From the NCBI GenBank assembly GCA_026770575.1, contig MU657173.1:311783-375782 (forward strand): a stretch of DNA of 64,000 bases. Reading direction: 5' to 3'. Each line of letters begins with the position of its first letter. The first letter of the stretch is position 1. Made by a program: the position numbers and the translations under genes. This DNA is from Pelagophyceae sp. CCMP2097 (Eukaryota; Sar; Pelagophyceae). Shown one piece after another: positions 42,018 through 53,153 of this stretch. The notes beneath the pieces were generated by a model. The model did no database searches, had not been told where the DNA came from, and worked only from the letters and a program-made list of their open reading frames with translations.

Positions 42018-43049
42018 ATGGCGTCGGTGACGACGTACGAGAGCTTCCTTTGCGGCGGCGTCGCAGGCGTCGCCGTCGACGTCGCCCTCTACCCGCTCGA
42101 CACCATCAAGACGAGGCTCCAGGCGCCGCAGGGCTTCATCAAGGCAGGTGGATTCAGCGGCGAGAAAGCCGCGTCCGTCGCGCCACCGGGGCCGCCCGCG
42201 CGGCGCGTGACATACGCACAGGCATATACCGCGGCCTCAGCGTCACCGCCCTGGGCTCGGCGCCGGGCGCCGCGCTGTTTTTCGCTAGCTACGTGCACGC
42301 CCGTGTCCCCTTGTTGCGACTTCTCGCGTCGAGGCCTCTCTGGCCTTGTCCTATGGTGTCCGCGCGCCTCCGCGGCGCCGCCTTCCCATCGTCTCTGGTG
42401 CCCGCGGCCAAACTCCCATCATCGCCTCTAGGAAAACGCGAAGACTGCGCTCGAGCCGATGGACGCCCCGGTGGCGTTTAAGCACGTCCTCGCGGCGAGT
42501 TGCGGCGAGCTCATGGCCTGCCTCGTGCGCGTGCCGACGGAGGTGATCAAGCAGCGCATGCAGTCGACGACTGGCGTTTCTGCCATGGAGACGATGCGTG
42601 GCGTGGTGCAAGACGGCGGCCCGCTTTCCATGTACAGAGGCTTCTTCGCCACTTTACTCCGCGAGGTGCCCTTCGCCGCCATCCAGTTCCCGCTCTACGA
42701 GCGCCTCAAGCTGGCCATGCGCGGCAACCGCCCCGAGGACCGTTCGTCGGACGCTGCTCTGTGCGGGTCCGTCTCGGGCGCGTTCGCGGCGGCGGTGACG
42801 ACGCCGCTCGACGTCGTCAAGACGCGCCTCATGCTCGGCGCCGACATCCACGGCGTCGCCTATTTGGACATCTTCGACGTGATCCGGCGCGTCTACGCGA
42901 CGGAAGGCTGGCGCGCGTTTTATCTCGGGCTCGCGCCGAGGACCATGTGGATCGGTATCGGTGGATTTGTTTTTTTCGGGGCCTACGAGCAGTCCCTCTC
43001 CCTCATGCGCATGCGGCGACCAGGCGCTCAGACGAGCGAGGAGCTTTAA
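42018..43049 (+). CDS. Mitochondrial carrier, S-adenosylmethionine transporter type (SAMC/SLC25A26)
   Basis: Exons 42018-42159, 42222-42292 and 42432-43049 sum to 831 nt, 276 aa, the usual size. Three carrier signatures are visible: [30 protein letters not shown] and [12 protein letters not shown]. The sequences [20 protein letters not shown] and [15 protein letters not shown] are typical of the SAM carrier, which exchanges cytosolic SAM for S-adenosylhomocysteine across the inner membrane. Intron 1 (42160-42221) needs a GC donor (agcg|GCGAG) to give the conserved FSGIYRG. Intron 2 (139 nt) is pyrimidine-rich with repeated GCC/CCTTG words. Confidence 0.88.
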
Positions 43050-43301
43050 AGGCGGTGGCGCAAACGTCGGGCAAAGACGACGAAGCCCCTTTTTGACCGC
43101 ACTGGGCCAACAGTGGCAACACACAACCTCGGTAAAAAAGAATCAAGCTCCAACGCCCATGGACCCTTGTCTGAAAGGGCTTTGTCGCTGGAGAAGAAAC
43201 CCTTTCGCTTTGCCAACCCCTCTGCCCGGCCGTAGGAACAACATTTTGGTTAAGAGAGTGATTAAGCAAACCTTTCCGCGGCGTAGACTCGGAGAGAGAC
43301 G

Positions 43302-45072
43302 CTAGATTAGTTTCTGGATGAGGTCCAGCGCCCGGAGGCTCTGCGGGTCGAGCTGGCCTCGGTTCTGGGCGGCGGCCTTCAGGGCCTCGTCGACGTCGCG
43401 CGGGGTCTTGAGGCCCATCATTTGCGCGAACATGTCCTTTATCTCCTTGCGCTCCGCCGACGACAGAGAGCCAGAGTTCACAAGGTCTTCCAACTGCGAA
43501 AGCTGCGCGTCGACGTCCTCGGGCCCCGGCGGCGCAGCACCGGGCTGTGCGCCGGCGGCGGCCTCGGCGGCCGTCATCTCCGCCATCATCTCTTCAACAA
43601 CTTTGGCCACGACCTGCTCCGACAGCCGTTCGGCCTGCTTATCCGAGATGGCAAAGATGGCCTGCAGCACGTCCACGTCCTCCACTGCCGGCGCCTCGGT
43701 GCCGCCGGCGACGGACGCCGCCGCGAATTTGGCGAATAAAGACTCGCGTAAAGACTTCGAAGCCCGGCCTTCGTAGACCACCGGCTTCGTGATGGCGTCG
43801 ACGAGGCCCAGCGCGCTAAAGGTGCGGCCAGCGACACCGGCGAATTTGGCCACGTCGGAGAGAGCGGAGACGGCGGCGTTGTCTTTCTTCGCGTTTAAAG
43901 CGTCCACCGCGCGGTCCACCAACGGCACCAACAACGCGTTGGCCACGTTCGCAAAGGCCTCGGCCGCCGCCGTCTTAGTAAGGCCCGCCGCGAGCATGCG
44001 CTGCAGGCGCGCCAGCTCGTCTGCCGCCGTGGCGTCGGGCGCGGGCGGCTGCGCCACGGAAACTTCCGTCTCGCGCACGCCAAAGTCGTAGTGCGACACC
44101 ACGCCCGCGTCGCTCCATTTGCGCCACGCGGCGGCGGACCGCGGCGCCGGCGAATGCGCCGATGCGGCGGCGGTGAGCCGGACGCCCGCATCATAGTGCG
44201 ACGCCGCAACCGGCCGCGTTTGCCACGCGGCGGCGCGGCCGACGGCGTCCTCGGCGCGCCAGGTTAGCCACGGGGCCGTCAGCCGCGCCTCGAACGCCGG
44301 CGCCAGCACGCCCGGCGGGACCGCCGCGAGGACGACGAGCCTACGCGTCTTTTGAGGGCCTTCCACGGCGGCTCTCTCTACGGAAAACGGCGCACGGCAC
44401 GCACCCTGCGATGGCTACGGAGAAACGTCTAGCGAGTTTGGCGGCCTCGTCGGCGAGGTCGGCCTCTGCGGGGATCGTGAGGAGTTCCTCGAGTTCGATG
44501 GCGCGCTCGTTCTTCTTGCGGAACGCGCTCAGCAGGCCGCCGCCCGCGGGCCGCTTCACGGGCGCAGTCGCCTTGGCCACGTCGATCGTCGGCCGCGGCG
44601 CCGCGACCACCTCGTCGAGGAACGGGTCCGCGGCCTTCACAGGCCTCGCGGGCGAAGTGAGCCGCTCCAGCTGGCTCGACTTTGCGCGCTTGCCGTTTAA
44701 CTTGGACTTGGCGCTCAGCGCGACGGCCCACAACAGCGCACCGCCGATGAACGCCCGGAAGACGAGGGCCGCCGGGCCCGCCGCGGGCGCCGCCGCAACC
44801 GCGCCCTTGGACGCGCCCGCAGCGGCGGCGGGTAAGGCGCGCAGCAGCGCCGCGCCCGCGGCGGCGGCGGCGGCCGCGGCGCGGCGGCCGCGGCGCGCGC
44901 CGCGCGCAGCGGCGGGATCTGCGAGCTTCAACTGCCCTTCCGCCTCAGCAAAGGCCGTCTTTAAAGCCGGCTGCGGTCGTCGCAGCGCCGCCGCGCCGTT
45001 CGCGCGGACGCGCGGGCCGAACGCGGAACCCGAAGCGAGCAGCGCCGCGAGCGCCCACATCACCTTCGCCAT
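43302..45072 (-). CDS. Plastid-targeted protein of unknown function
   Basis: Exons 45072-44405 and 44340-43302 (568 aa), with one 64-nt GT-AG intron. The N-terminus MAKVMWALAALLASGSAFGP is a signal peptide with an SAFGP plastid motif. Next come a long Ala-rich stretch, one hydrophobic segment (ALVFRAFIGGALLWAVALSA) and basic linkers. The C-terminal half is helical (LARLQRMLAAGLTKTAAAEA, SEQVVAKVVEEMMAEMTAAE, SSAERKEIKDMFAQMMGL). Two copies of SHYD-G-VR (ASHYDAGVRL, VSHYDFGVRE) 35 residues apart are the only repeat. Its tail-to-tail neighbour is the SAM carrier. No family recognised. Confidence 0.6.
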
Positions 45073-45360
45073 CGTCGCGAAGAAGCCTTCGGCGAGGACA
45101 CAACCTTTTCAGCGATAAATCCGCTTTTATCAAGTCTTTTATCCACGATCGAGGGACGGTCCCAGGGCTCTGCGTCGTTCTACGTGGCCGCGGGCTCTGG
45201 GCCGCCCTCTGGCTTGCGGCGCCGCGCGGCGCGTGATGCCGGCGGCTCGCCGGCGCGCGGCGGCGCGCGTCCCGGCGTCGCGGGCGTGCTGCGGCTCCTT
45301 CTAGGGCATCGGTCCTGGACAAAAACCAGCCGTTTTTGGACTTTACGAGGCGGGGCATAG

Positions 45361-47196
45361 ATGTACTCCTGGGGTTACAACCGCTTCGGCGCCTGTGGCT
45401 TTGAAGCGCAGACGGCGGGCGCCATCATCAAGACGCCCCGGGAACTGCGCGACGGCGACGACGACGGCCTCTGGGCGGAGCCCGTGGCGCTTGCCTGCGG
45501 GGCATTTGACACCGTCGTCGTCTCGCGCGGTGGCCGGCGAGTGGCGCGCTGCGGCCGCGCGGCCAACGCGCCGGCGCTTAACGTCGTCGTCTGGGCGCGG
45601 TTCGCGGGCCACCGCGCCTGCCGCGTCGCCTGCGGCTTCGGCCACGTGGCAGTGCTCCTCGTCGACCAGAGGTGTTTAGCCTGGGGCGACAACGCCTACG
45701 GCCAATGCGGCGCGCCCCGCACGCGGTTCCCAAACGTTGACGCGGCCCACGCGTTCGACGCGGAGGAAGCGGCCGGCGTCGACGTCGCGTGCGGGTCCGG
45801 CTTTACCATCGTCGCCACCCAGCATCGAGGCCTCGTCTCGTTCGGCCAGGACGACCAACGTCAGCTCGGCCGCGCGTGGAGGGCCGATGACGCCCGCGAA
45901 AACGCGTCGGTCGTCGGCGCGGTGGCTCTGCCGTCGATTTCTGTGCAGGGCCTCGCGTGCGGCGACCACCACACCGTCGTCCTCGACGACGGCGGCCGAG
46001 TCTACTCCTTCGGCGCCGGCGACTTTGGACGCCTGGGCAGGAGCGCCAAAGACGGCGGCGGACGCTTCAAATGGCGCGTCTGGCTCCCCTCGGCGACCGC
46101 CGTTTCCGCCGGCGGCGCCTCGTCCGCGGCTGTCGCCGACGACGGCACGTTGTACGTCTGGGGCTGCAACGGCTCGGGCCAGCTCGGCCTCGGGCACACG
46201 GAAGACGCGGAGGCGCCCATGCGCGTCGAGTTAAAAGCTTTGGTCTCCCCGCAGCAGCGCGGCTCACCGCCGCGCGACGACGGCATCCACGACGGCGTCC
46301 CGCCGGTGTTCGGCGCCGTCGTCTCCGTGGCGCTGGGTGAGGACCACACCGTCGCGCTGGATTCTACAGGCCAAGTCTGGTGCTGGGGCCGCACCGCGGC
46401 GGGCCGCCTCGGCTTTTTCAACGGCGGCAAAGACGCCGTCGACGTCGTCGCGTCGCCCGTGCGAATCTTCAAAGACGCGCGGCTGACGCACGTCGTCGCG
46501 GCCGGCGCGCGCTCCTTCGCGTTCGCGTCCGCCGCCGCCGCAAAGGTCCGCGCGACGCGATCCGGCGCGCGGCGCGCGCGGGTCCGCGACGACCTCGCCG
46601 ACGCCGCCGACCACGCGCACGACGCGGCGCTGCGGGCCCTCGAGGCCGCGGCGGCGGCCGCCGCGGCGAGCCGCGGCGACGCAATCAAGCGCGCAAACGC
46701 ATGCGCGCGGCACCTCGAAGAGTCCGCGGAGCGGGCCTCGAACGAGGCTACGGCCGAGCTCCTCGAGGCCGAACTCCTCGCGAGCGATGCCGAGCTGTGT
46801 GGGACGCGGCCCGGCGGCTGCCTCGACGTGGGCCGGCCGAAGGGCGCTGCATCGCTTGTGGACCCAAGCGCGGCAGTGCCGCCCAGGTCTGCGTTTTCAT
46901 GCGCGAGCGCGCCCTCTCCTCCGCGGCCGCGGTCCGCGACGCCACGCACTCGTGCACCTCATCGTCTCCGACCGCGGTCCGTGGACCTCTCGGCGCCCGC
47001 GAGCATCGCCGCCGCATCGACGCCGCGGGCCGGCGCCTCGACGGCCGGCGGAGGTCCGGTGGACAGCGGACATAGCTATTTCGACGAGATCTGGCTCCGC
47101 GCGGCGCTCGAGGCGGCGAGGCGCGCCACGGACAGCGCCCTCGCCGCCTCTGACGCCCTCGCCGGCCCGCAGACGCGCGCGTTCGACGGTGAGTGA
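45361..47196 (+). CDS. RCC1-repeat (beta-propeller) protein
   Basis: A single open frame of 611 aa starts MYSWGYNRFGACGF. RCC1-type units recur: YSWGYNRFGACG, CLAWGDNAYGQCG, LVSFGQDDQRQLGR, VYSFGAGDFGRLGR, LYVWGCNGSGQLGLG and VWCWGRTAAGRLGF, with intervening ACG-HHTVVL segments, enough for a seven-blade propeller. RCC1-like propellers act as guanine-exchange factors or scaffolds; the actual partner is not predictable. The last 200 residues are Ala/Arg-rich helix (AADHAHDAALRALEAAAAAA) and low complexity. The frame ends at a TGA that overlaps a GTGAGT sequence, so a further 3' exon cannot be excluded. Confidence 0.78.
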   Translation: MYSWGYNRFGACGFEAQTAGAIIKTPRELRDGDDDGLWAEPVALACGAFDTVVVSRGGRRVARCGRAANAPALNVVVWARFAGHRACRVACGFGHVAVLLVDQRCLAWGDNAYGQCGAPRTRFPNVDAAHAFDAEEAAGVDVACGSGFTIVATQHRGLVSFGQDDQRQLGRAWRADDARENASVVGAVALPSISVQGLACGDHHTVVLDDGGRVYSFGAGDFGRLGRSAKDGGGRFKWRVWLPSATAVSAGGASSAAVADDGTLYVWGCNGSGQLGLGHTEDAEAPMRVELKALVSPQQRGSPPRDDGIHDGVPPVFGAVVSVALGEDHTVALDSTGQVWCWGRTAAGRLGFFNGGKDAVDVVASPVRIFKDARLTHVVAAGARSFAFASAAAAKVRATRSGARRARVRDDLADAADHAHDAALRALEAAAAAAAASRGDAIKRANACARHLEESAERASNEATAELLEAELLASDAELCGTRPGGCLDVGRPKGAASLVDPSAAVPPRSAFSCASAPSPPRPRSATPRTRAPHRLRPRSVDLSAPASIAAASTPRAGASTAGGGPVDSGHSYFDEIWLRAALEAARRATDSALAASDALAGPQTRAFDGE

Positions 47197-47453
47197 GGCC
47201 CGTGAACATATAATCGATAAATCAGAATGAACATGACGTCGAGGGCACGGCTGCCTCCAGGGCGCCCGAGGGTCCCGCTGCCTCTCGTTGCTCTCAAGCC
47301 AATTGCTCTCGAGAGCCTTCCGCCCCGGACCCGGACCCGTTTCAGACCGCCGCGGCCGATCACCGGAAATTTGACGGAAAATTTCCAATACTCTCAGGCT
47401 GTACCGCGGAAGCAATCAGAGCTGGCCAAAGAACGCTCGAGGGCACGTCGAGG

Positions 47454-48191
47454 ATGCGGCTCTTGTTCGCACTGGTGGCGTCTGCGGCGGCGGCGCAGCC
47501 GTGCTCGCCGCACGTCATGGTCCACGCCGAGCGGGCCTGCGGCGGCGAATGCGGCTCGGCGTGCGACGCGGGAGTTGTCGACGCCCTCGCCATTGACGTC
47601 CAGCGCTGCGGCCGCCAGGTCTTCGGGTAAGCTGCGGCCCTGAGGAAGGGGGTGTCCGCGCGGCGCCGCGAGGGCCACCGAGCGCCGCCTCGCGGACGGG
47701 CACCGACGTGCGCGGCCCATGGAAGGGCGGCCCGTCGACGGGCGGCGCAAAGGGCGTCGAAGGGCGCGACGACCGCGTCTTTGCGCAGGCGGGTCGAGGC
47801 GACGCTGTCGCCCGAAACGGTGGAGTGCATCTGCGGCCGCGCTTCCGCCTGGGCCGACGTGCCGCGTGTGGCGGCGCTGACCGACGAGCTCTGCGCCGAC
47901 GCCTCCGCCACCGAAGCGGACGACGACACGTACGACGAGAGCGAGGAGCACCTGGGCGAGTCGACGGAGTTTGTCTTTTTGCTGTTGGCTTCGATGCTCA
48001 CGACGCTCACTTTCGCACGCCTGATCAAGAAGCGCCGCTCCGCCTTCTTCGAGGCCCCGCCGCCGCGCCAGCGCCGCACCGTCCTCACGCTCCCGACGCC
48101 CACCGCCGCGAAAAGGGATCAGCTGAAGGAGCCGCTCATCCAAGACGCCGAGGCGGACGAACCCTGCGACGTCAAGCTCGCGGGCTTCTAG
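47454..48191 (+). CDS. Type I membrane protein with Cys-rich ectodomain, unknown
   Basis: Exons 47454-47626 and 47789-48191 (191 aa), joined by a 162-nt GT-AG intron. A signal peptide (MRLLFALVASAAAAQPC) is followed by a short ectodomain with about nine Cys residues (CSPHVMVHAERACGGECGSA; ETVECICGRA; DELCADA). Then come an acidic stretch (EADDDTYDESEEHLGESTEF), one transmembrane helix (FVFLLLASMLTTLTFARLI) and a basic cytosolic tail starting KKRRSAFF. No domain name can be given. The first exon is only 58 codons and was missed by ORF-length criteria; the signal peptide and exact phase match support it. Confidence 0.55.
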
Positions 48192-48770
48192 GCGAATCCC
48201 GCGGCTTGCACGAGACCCCACTCGATTGGCGGCGCCGCGCACCCCAATGCACATGACCGGCGGCCCGACGCTTGCACTGTTTGTATATACCCAGTGGAGC
48301 GCTTTCACGCGACCTAAGATCATGCTGCGACTCGCGCCTCGAGGCTGCCTCTGCGGCGTGTGCTTGTTGTGTGGCGTGTGCTTGCCCACAGAGTCAGGCC
48401 TCTGTGAGGTGACGACGGGCGCGTGGGGAACGAATAACGACGATGGATTATGGAAAAAGTAGATCAAATGGACGGCCTCGAGGAAAGAGTTCGAGCCCGA
48501 TACGGAAAGAGAGTCGGGTCGGGACTGAGCGTGCGCGCGCGCGCCGCTGAAAACACCGACGGCGGCCGAGCTGCGTGAAAAAAACGCACGCGCGTGAGCC
48601 ACGAGGGCGCCGCGCCGAGCGGGCTGCAGCGCCGCGCTCAGTACTCCATGCCGTCGCCGTCCGTCTCCGGCCTAGCCGTGTTGCGCTCCGAAGCTGCGAG
48701 GGCGCGGACGGCACGAGGGGCGGCAGTCTTGTCGGAGAAGGGTCCACGGCCTCAAGTTCGTCCAGTCAAC
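48192..48770. other. Intergenic between convergent genes
   Basis: 3' flanks; no convincing frame, RNA gene or repeat. Confidence 0.4.
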
Positions 48771-50546
48771 TCACGCTTCTTCGAGGTTCGCCCAGTTAAA
48801 GTCCGGCGGGAAGACGGGCGGCGCTGAGAGGTCGCCGCTCTCGTGCGCCGCGCTCCAGGTGAGCGACCCGGTGAACGAATTGCGCGCCGAGATTCTAGAG
48901 TCGGAGGTTGCAGAGATTCTGGAGTCCGAGGTTGCGCTTTGCACGTCCGCCCGGGCGGCCGACGGCGTCCCGTGGCGATGCCCCCTCCCGCTTCGGTGGT
49001 GCGGTGGTGCGCCGGTGCGCGCTGCTCGAGGGAGTGTCGCGCGCGCGAGTCGATGGAGAATCGGTCCGCAGAGAAGCGGTCGATTGAACCTAATCGTGGG
49101 GGTCGATTGAACCTTATCGTGGGGACAAGCGTGAGGACGCGTCTCCGGCAAACATCGGTGCTTCTCAACCTTCGCACCGATGGAGTTGAAGGTGCCAAAG
49201 GAGTACGAGTCGGAGTTGCGCGGGCTGACATGGGCGTGGTATGGGAGGGGTAAACCGTTCAAGTTCGTCGCGTCAAAATTGAAGCGCAGGCCTTGCGCCC
49301 GCAGCGACGACGGAGACCGCGCCTGCGCGGGCGAGCGCGCGGGCGCCGGCGGCGGTGGCCACGCCGCCGGCGGCACCGGCGCCTGGAACGAGTTGTGCCG
49401 AGAACTCGGCGGTGTCAACCTGGAGAGCGGCCGTTTGGGACACAAAGGCGCGCGCAGCGTCTCCCGCGATACGGCCACGACGCCGTACCACCCCCTGCGA
49501 GGTGCCTCTCCCGACTGGAGTAAAACAAGTTGCTGCGACGATCCGGGTCCGACGGTCGCGGACGCGGGCGAGTGCGACGCGACGATGGCCGCGACGGGCA
49601 GGTCGTTGCTCGAGGGCCGCGGTGGCGGCGGTGGCACCGACTACGAACCGCGGGATCCGCATGGCGCGGCGGCGGTGCGCTTACAAGACGCACGTCGTTT
49701 GACGATCTTCGCTTGTCTCCCGTGCCCTCCACGAACATCTGCTTTCCCATGTCCCCAAGCGAGAGCGAGAGCGACCTCTCCAGCCGCTGCTCGAGCTCAT
49801 CGACGTGCCGCAGCCGGTGCGCGCCCCTAAGCGCGGAAACGTCGGGCCCAACAAGCGAGGGTTAAGCAAACAAGCGAGGCAAAAAAGAACGGGGCCCCCG
49901 GCGAGAGACGAGGGGCCAGGCACGAGGCCGCGCGCCGCCGATTCGGGACGCACGCGTGCTGTTGGTCGTCGTCGGCCTGCGACCCCGATGCTTCCCTGGG
50001 CGCTCTTGTCTTTGGCATCTGCGGTGCCGACCTACAGCGTATCGTCGGACCATCGTCGGACGGGCGATCCGATGACGGCCCAAGCAGTCCACGTATCGTC
50101 TGGCGGCGCCATGCCCAAGGAGGCGCGCCCCGGGTCTCCGGGCAACCGACGCACGTGGTCCGCGGGTTCGGCGGCGGCTTGGAGGCGGGTGCTGCCTGCG
50201 ATGACGGTAGTCGGGCGCTCGCTCCCGAAGCGCGCCATTTCCGCGGGCGGCGGCGACGGTCGAGGATTCCCGCGGCGAGCATCGAGGCTCTGTGTTGCCG
50301 CGCACAACGCTTCACCGACGGCGACGGTCCGGCTTTGCCGACAAGGCTCGCGCGGGGCGGCACTTTTGTCCACGGCGTCGAAGAGGCCTTGACCATCGTC
50401 GCCTTTGCGAACCTGCGCGGCGCACGGTCCGCGGAGACCGCCTCTTCCGGCGGCGCGAGGCGCACGCACGCGGTCCAGAAGCGGCCGGCCTTTGGACGCT
50501 CAGCCCTGCGCGGCGGCGGCGGTCGTCGCGGTGGCAGCGCGCGCAT
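48771..50546 (-). CDS. Low-complexity protein of unknown function (tentative model)
   Basis: The model is ATG 50546, a first exon ending about 50467 (possibly a GC donor), then exons of about 50420-50038, 49828-49692 and 49645-48771. The best-supported parts are the junction giving DDTLGAHRLRHVDELEQRLE and RSLSLSLGDMGKQMFVEGTG, and a following Pro/Ser/Ala-rich region ending PPVFPPDFNWANLEEA. Two 24-nt repeats near 48888-48935 encode ATSDSRIS twice and each carries a CAG/TAG acceptor-like site; near 49080-49130 a 25-nt sequence (ATAAGGTTCAATCGACCCCC) is duplicated. The structure is uncertain and some of this may be intron or non-coding. Confidence 0.32.
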
Positions 50547-50558
50547 GAGCGGCGGCGC

Positions 50559-50899
50559 TCACTCCGGCAGCTGCGCCTCGGCCATCAGCGCGCGCTGCTC
50601 GCCCGTGAACGTCGTGTTCAGCGGTTGGTGGGTGCCCGGCGTTGGCGCGCGCGGCGCCGGGCCGTCGTCCGCCGCCGAGCCCGCCGCCGGAGGCATGTGG
50701 AAGTGCATGAGCGTCTCCTGCGACGCACGGAACCTGCGGGGCGCCGGTCCGCCGCCCGCATGCCGCCCGCCGCCCGCGTCGTCCGCGCGGGCGCCGCCGC
50801 CGCCGCGCTTCGAGGGACGCCGCCGCCGGACGTCCTGTTCGGCGGCTGCACGTTTGCCGCGCGCGCCTTGAACGTCACCGCCTTCTTCTTCAGCGGCAT
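50559..50899 (-). CDS. Small basic/Pro-rich protein, unknown
   Basis: Exons 50899-50832 and 50733-50559 give 80 aa in frame (MPLKKKAVTFKARAANVQPP, then SQETLMHFHMPPAAG, ending TFTGEQRALMAEAQLPE). The intron is 98 nt, GT-AG and Arg-codon rich. There is no signal peptide, membrane segment or known domain. The stop is 13 bp from the ATG of the next minus-strand model. Support is the clean splice phase and non-shadow composition of both ends only. Confidence 0.4.
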
Positions 50900-50999
50900 C
50901 GCGGCGCCGCGGTTTCACCCGAACACCCGCTACTGGAAATTCTCCGTGATTCCCACGGAATCCCGCTCTCCGAGTCCGAGACCGCGAAGTATTATCGCC

Positions 51000-51722
51000 A
51001 AAAACGACGCGGCCTGAAACGACGCGGTAACGAGGCCGGCGCGGAGGTGGTGGAACGTGGACGTGGCGCGACGACGGCCTCCGGACTTCACATTTTTTAG
51101 CGAAATATAGCGCGCGGCCCGGGTGGCATGGGGACACTCGAGACGGGCATGAGGGGTTCGTTGACATGTCTTGCGCGAGGGGCTCCGCGCCGTCGCGCGC
51201 GCTTCGAGCATGACGGACCTTGAGGCTTTTGTGCCTTCGAAAGATCCAAGCCGAGTCGCGGGGGCCTTGATGCGGGCGTCCTCCGCGGGCGACCTCGAGC
51301 GCAGGCCTCGCGTCCGGGACGGACGGCGCGTCCTTGCAAACGTCGGGCCGCTCGACAGCTCGACGGGGCCGCTCGACGGCGCCGAGCCGCCGCTGCGCGG
51401 GCGTCCGAGGTGTCGTCGGCTGAGTCGTTGTCGAGGGCGTGCGCCGCCGCGGGTCGCCAGTCGGAGCGCGCGCCGCTCTGCATGGCATCGCCGGAGGACT
51501 GGGCGACGGGCCGCCAGCCACGGCACGCCACCGCCGCCCGGCGCGCCTGCGCGCCGGTGGTGTCGCGGCCCGGGCTGTCCGATGGACCGCCGCAGCTCCG
51601 GGGAGCGTCGGAAGGCGCGAGCCGCGATGACTTCGGAGACGCAGCGGCCGTCTCCGTCGCACGCCGCCCGAGAGGCGACGCAGCGTCGTCACAGCACGGC
51701 GCCGACTCGAAGGGGACCGCTT
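51000..51722. other. Unresolved stretch
   Basis: A plus-strand frame from ATG 51210 (MTDLEAFVPSKDPSRVAGAL, then ALMRASSAGDLERRP) and a shifted frame after 51410 look partly coding, but I found no splice pair joining them and the region runs into the antisense exon at 51723. The opposite strand is also open. No assignment is made. Confidence 0.25.
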
Positions 51723-52965
51723 TCAGCCGTCGTCGCTGGCGATCCGTCGCTTGTCGGGAGAGGCGACGTGGACCACGGCCGGCGCGGCGAACGGGGCGGC
51801 GCCGGCGTCGAGGCCGCGCGCGCTCGCGTCGGGCCAGTTGTCCGGCAGGAGGGCGCGCGGCACGGCGATACCGTAGAGCCGCGGCGCGCCCGGCGCCTAT
51901 CGTGGTCATTCGGGCGTCGGACGACGCGTGCTTATCGCCTCGTTTACGCCTCTGTCTTTTCCGAACCCCGACGCAGCCAGTTGCCGCGAGGCCATGTTGG
52001 AACCAGCGCGCGGCGAGCATCGTCGTGGCGAACGTGCCGCAGTCGTTTCGCCCCGCGCAGGCGCGCCGCTCGACTGATTCCCACCCCTCGGCGTCCGCAA
52101 TAGCGGCGGTGCGGACCGTGGGCCCGACGCGCAGGATGCCGACGATGTCGCCGCGGCGGAAGCCGGGCGGCAGCGCCGCGGCGGGCCCGGCGGCGCCGCG
52201 GGCGTCGAGCCAGGCTGAGGGCCAGTCGCGGCGGCTGAGTCGGACGACGACGTCGCGGCCTTGCAAAGCGCCGAAGATCTCTGGGGCGTTGCGGGTCTCC
52301 AGCGTCTGCGCGCCGTTGAGGAGCAGCGCCGCCGCGGGCAGGCCAAACGAAACGCAGGGCATGTCGACGACGTCGGGCACGGCAAAGGCCGTTTCGTCGC
52401 GGACGATGCAGCCACGCGCGCCGCTCGCAAACGCGTCCAAGCCCGCGCGCCACCTCTCGGGCGTGAGCCCGAACGGCGTGTGCACGGCGACGAGGCCGAT
52501 AGCGGCGAGGCGCTCGCAGTTGCCGCCGCGGTTGCCGTGGAGCGCCCCGCCGTCGAAGACGACAATGTCGTCGAGCGAGCAGCCCGTGGCGACGCAGAGG
52601 CGCTGAAAGTGGTCGACTCGGTCGCCCCCGCCGAGCTGGATGCGCGCTGAATCGGGCCCGCCGCAGAGTTGCTCGAGCGTCTCGGTGCCGATTGCAAAGC
52701 CTCCGAGGAGGTCGCGGGCCCACGCCTCGCGCGGCTGCGGGCTCGCCGACACTGCCACGCGCCCGCGCCAAGCCGCGTCCGCGGCCACGGCCTCGAGGAC
52801 TGAACGCGCCGCGCGGTACAACTTGACGTTGCGGCCAGCCACGGGCCGCCACGCCGCGCCGCCGGCCGCGGCCTTTGGCTTGAGTCGGGAGAGCTCGGGT
52901 TTCCAGAGCGTGTGGTCCAAGCCAAAGACCACGAGCGCCGGCGCCCTCGGCGCCGCGCCGTCCAT
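51723..52965 (-). CDS. Degenerate MDP-1/HAD phosphatase fused to an ASCH-like domain
   Basis: Exons 52965-51967 and 51896-51723 (390 aa). Residues about 1-175 resemble magnesium-dependent phosphatase 1: APALVVFGLDHTLWKPELSR, then GRVAVSASPQPREAWARDLL, DRVDHFQRLCVATGCSLDDI and VVFDGG. The HAD nucleophile position (normally D in DxD) is Gly here, and the usual acidic pair of the last motif is DG. Residues about 215-390 (GAQTLETRNAPEIFGALQGR, VVVRLSRRDWPSAWL, FRRGDIVGILRVG, GAPRLYGIAVPRALLP) look like an ASCH/PUA-like RNA-binding fold. The fusion suggests an RNA- or nucleotide-related, possibly non-catalytic role. The intron donor could be 51966 or one codon earlier. Confidence 0.65.
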
Positions 52966-53153
52966 GCTCCGCGAAATGGGCCGCGGCGCGCGCACAACGA
53001 ACCGACGGAGCACCCGAAAGAAGTCCGCACCGAAAGAAGTTCGGATTTGGAAGGTGTCGACGGCGGTTGGCGGCGCGTGTCGCTCCGCGCTGTGCAGTCG
53101 GCTGCGGCGCTGCGACTGGCGACGGGCGACGGGTGCGATCCCAACCGCAGACC

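Noticed and set aside
42005..43049. A functional methylation gene cluster (SAM carrier, TrmK, METTL, SET, virilizer)
   Set aside because: The genes are scattered over about 33 kb on both strands with unrelated neighbours and different predicted compartments. Co-location looks coincidental.
51210..51720. A plus-strand gene starting MTDLEAFVPSKDPSR
   Set aside because: The first 70 residues look coding, but the reading frame breaks, no splice pair joins the next plausible frame, and the region overlaps an antisense exon. It is left as an unresolved stretch.
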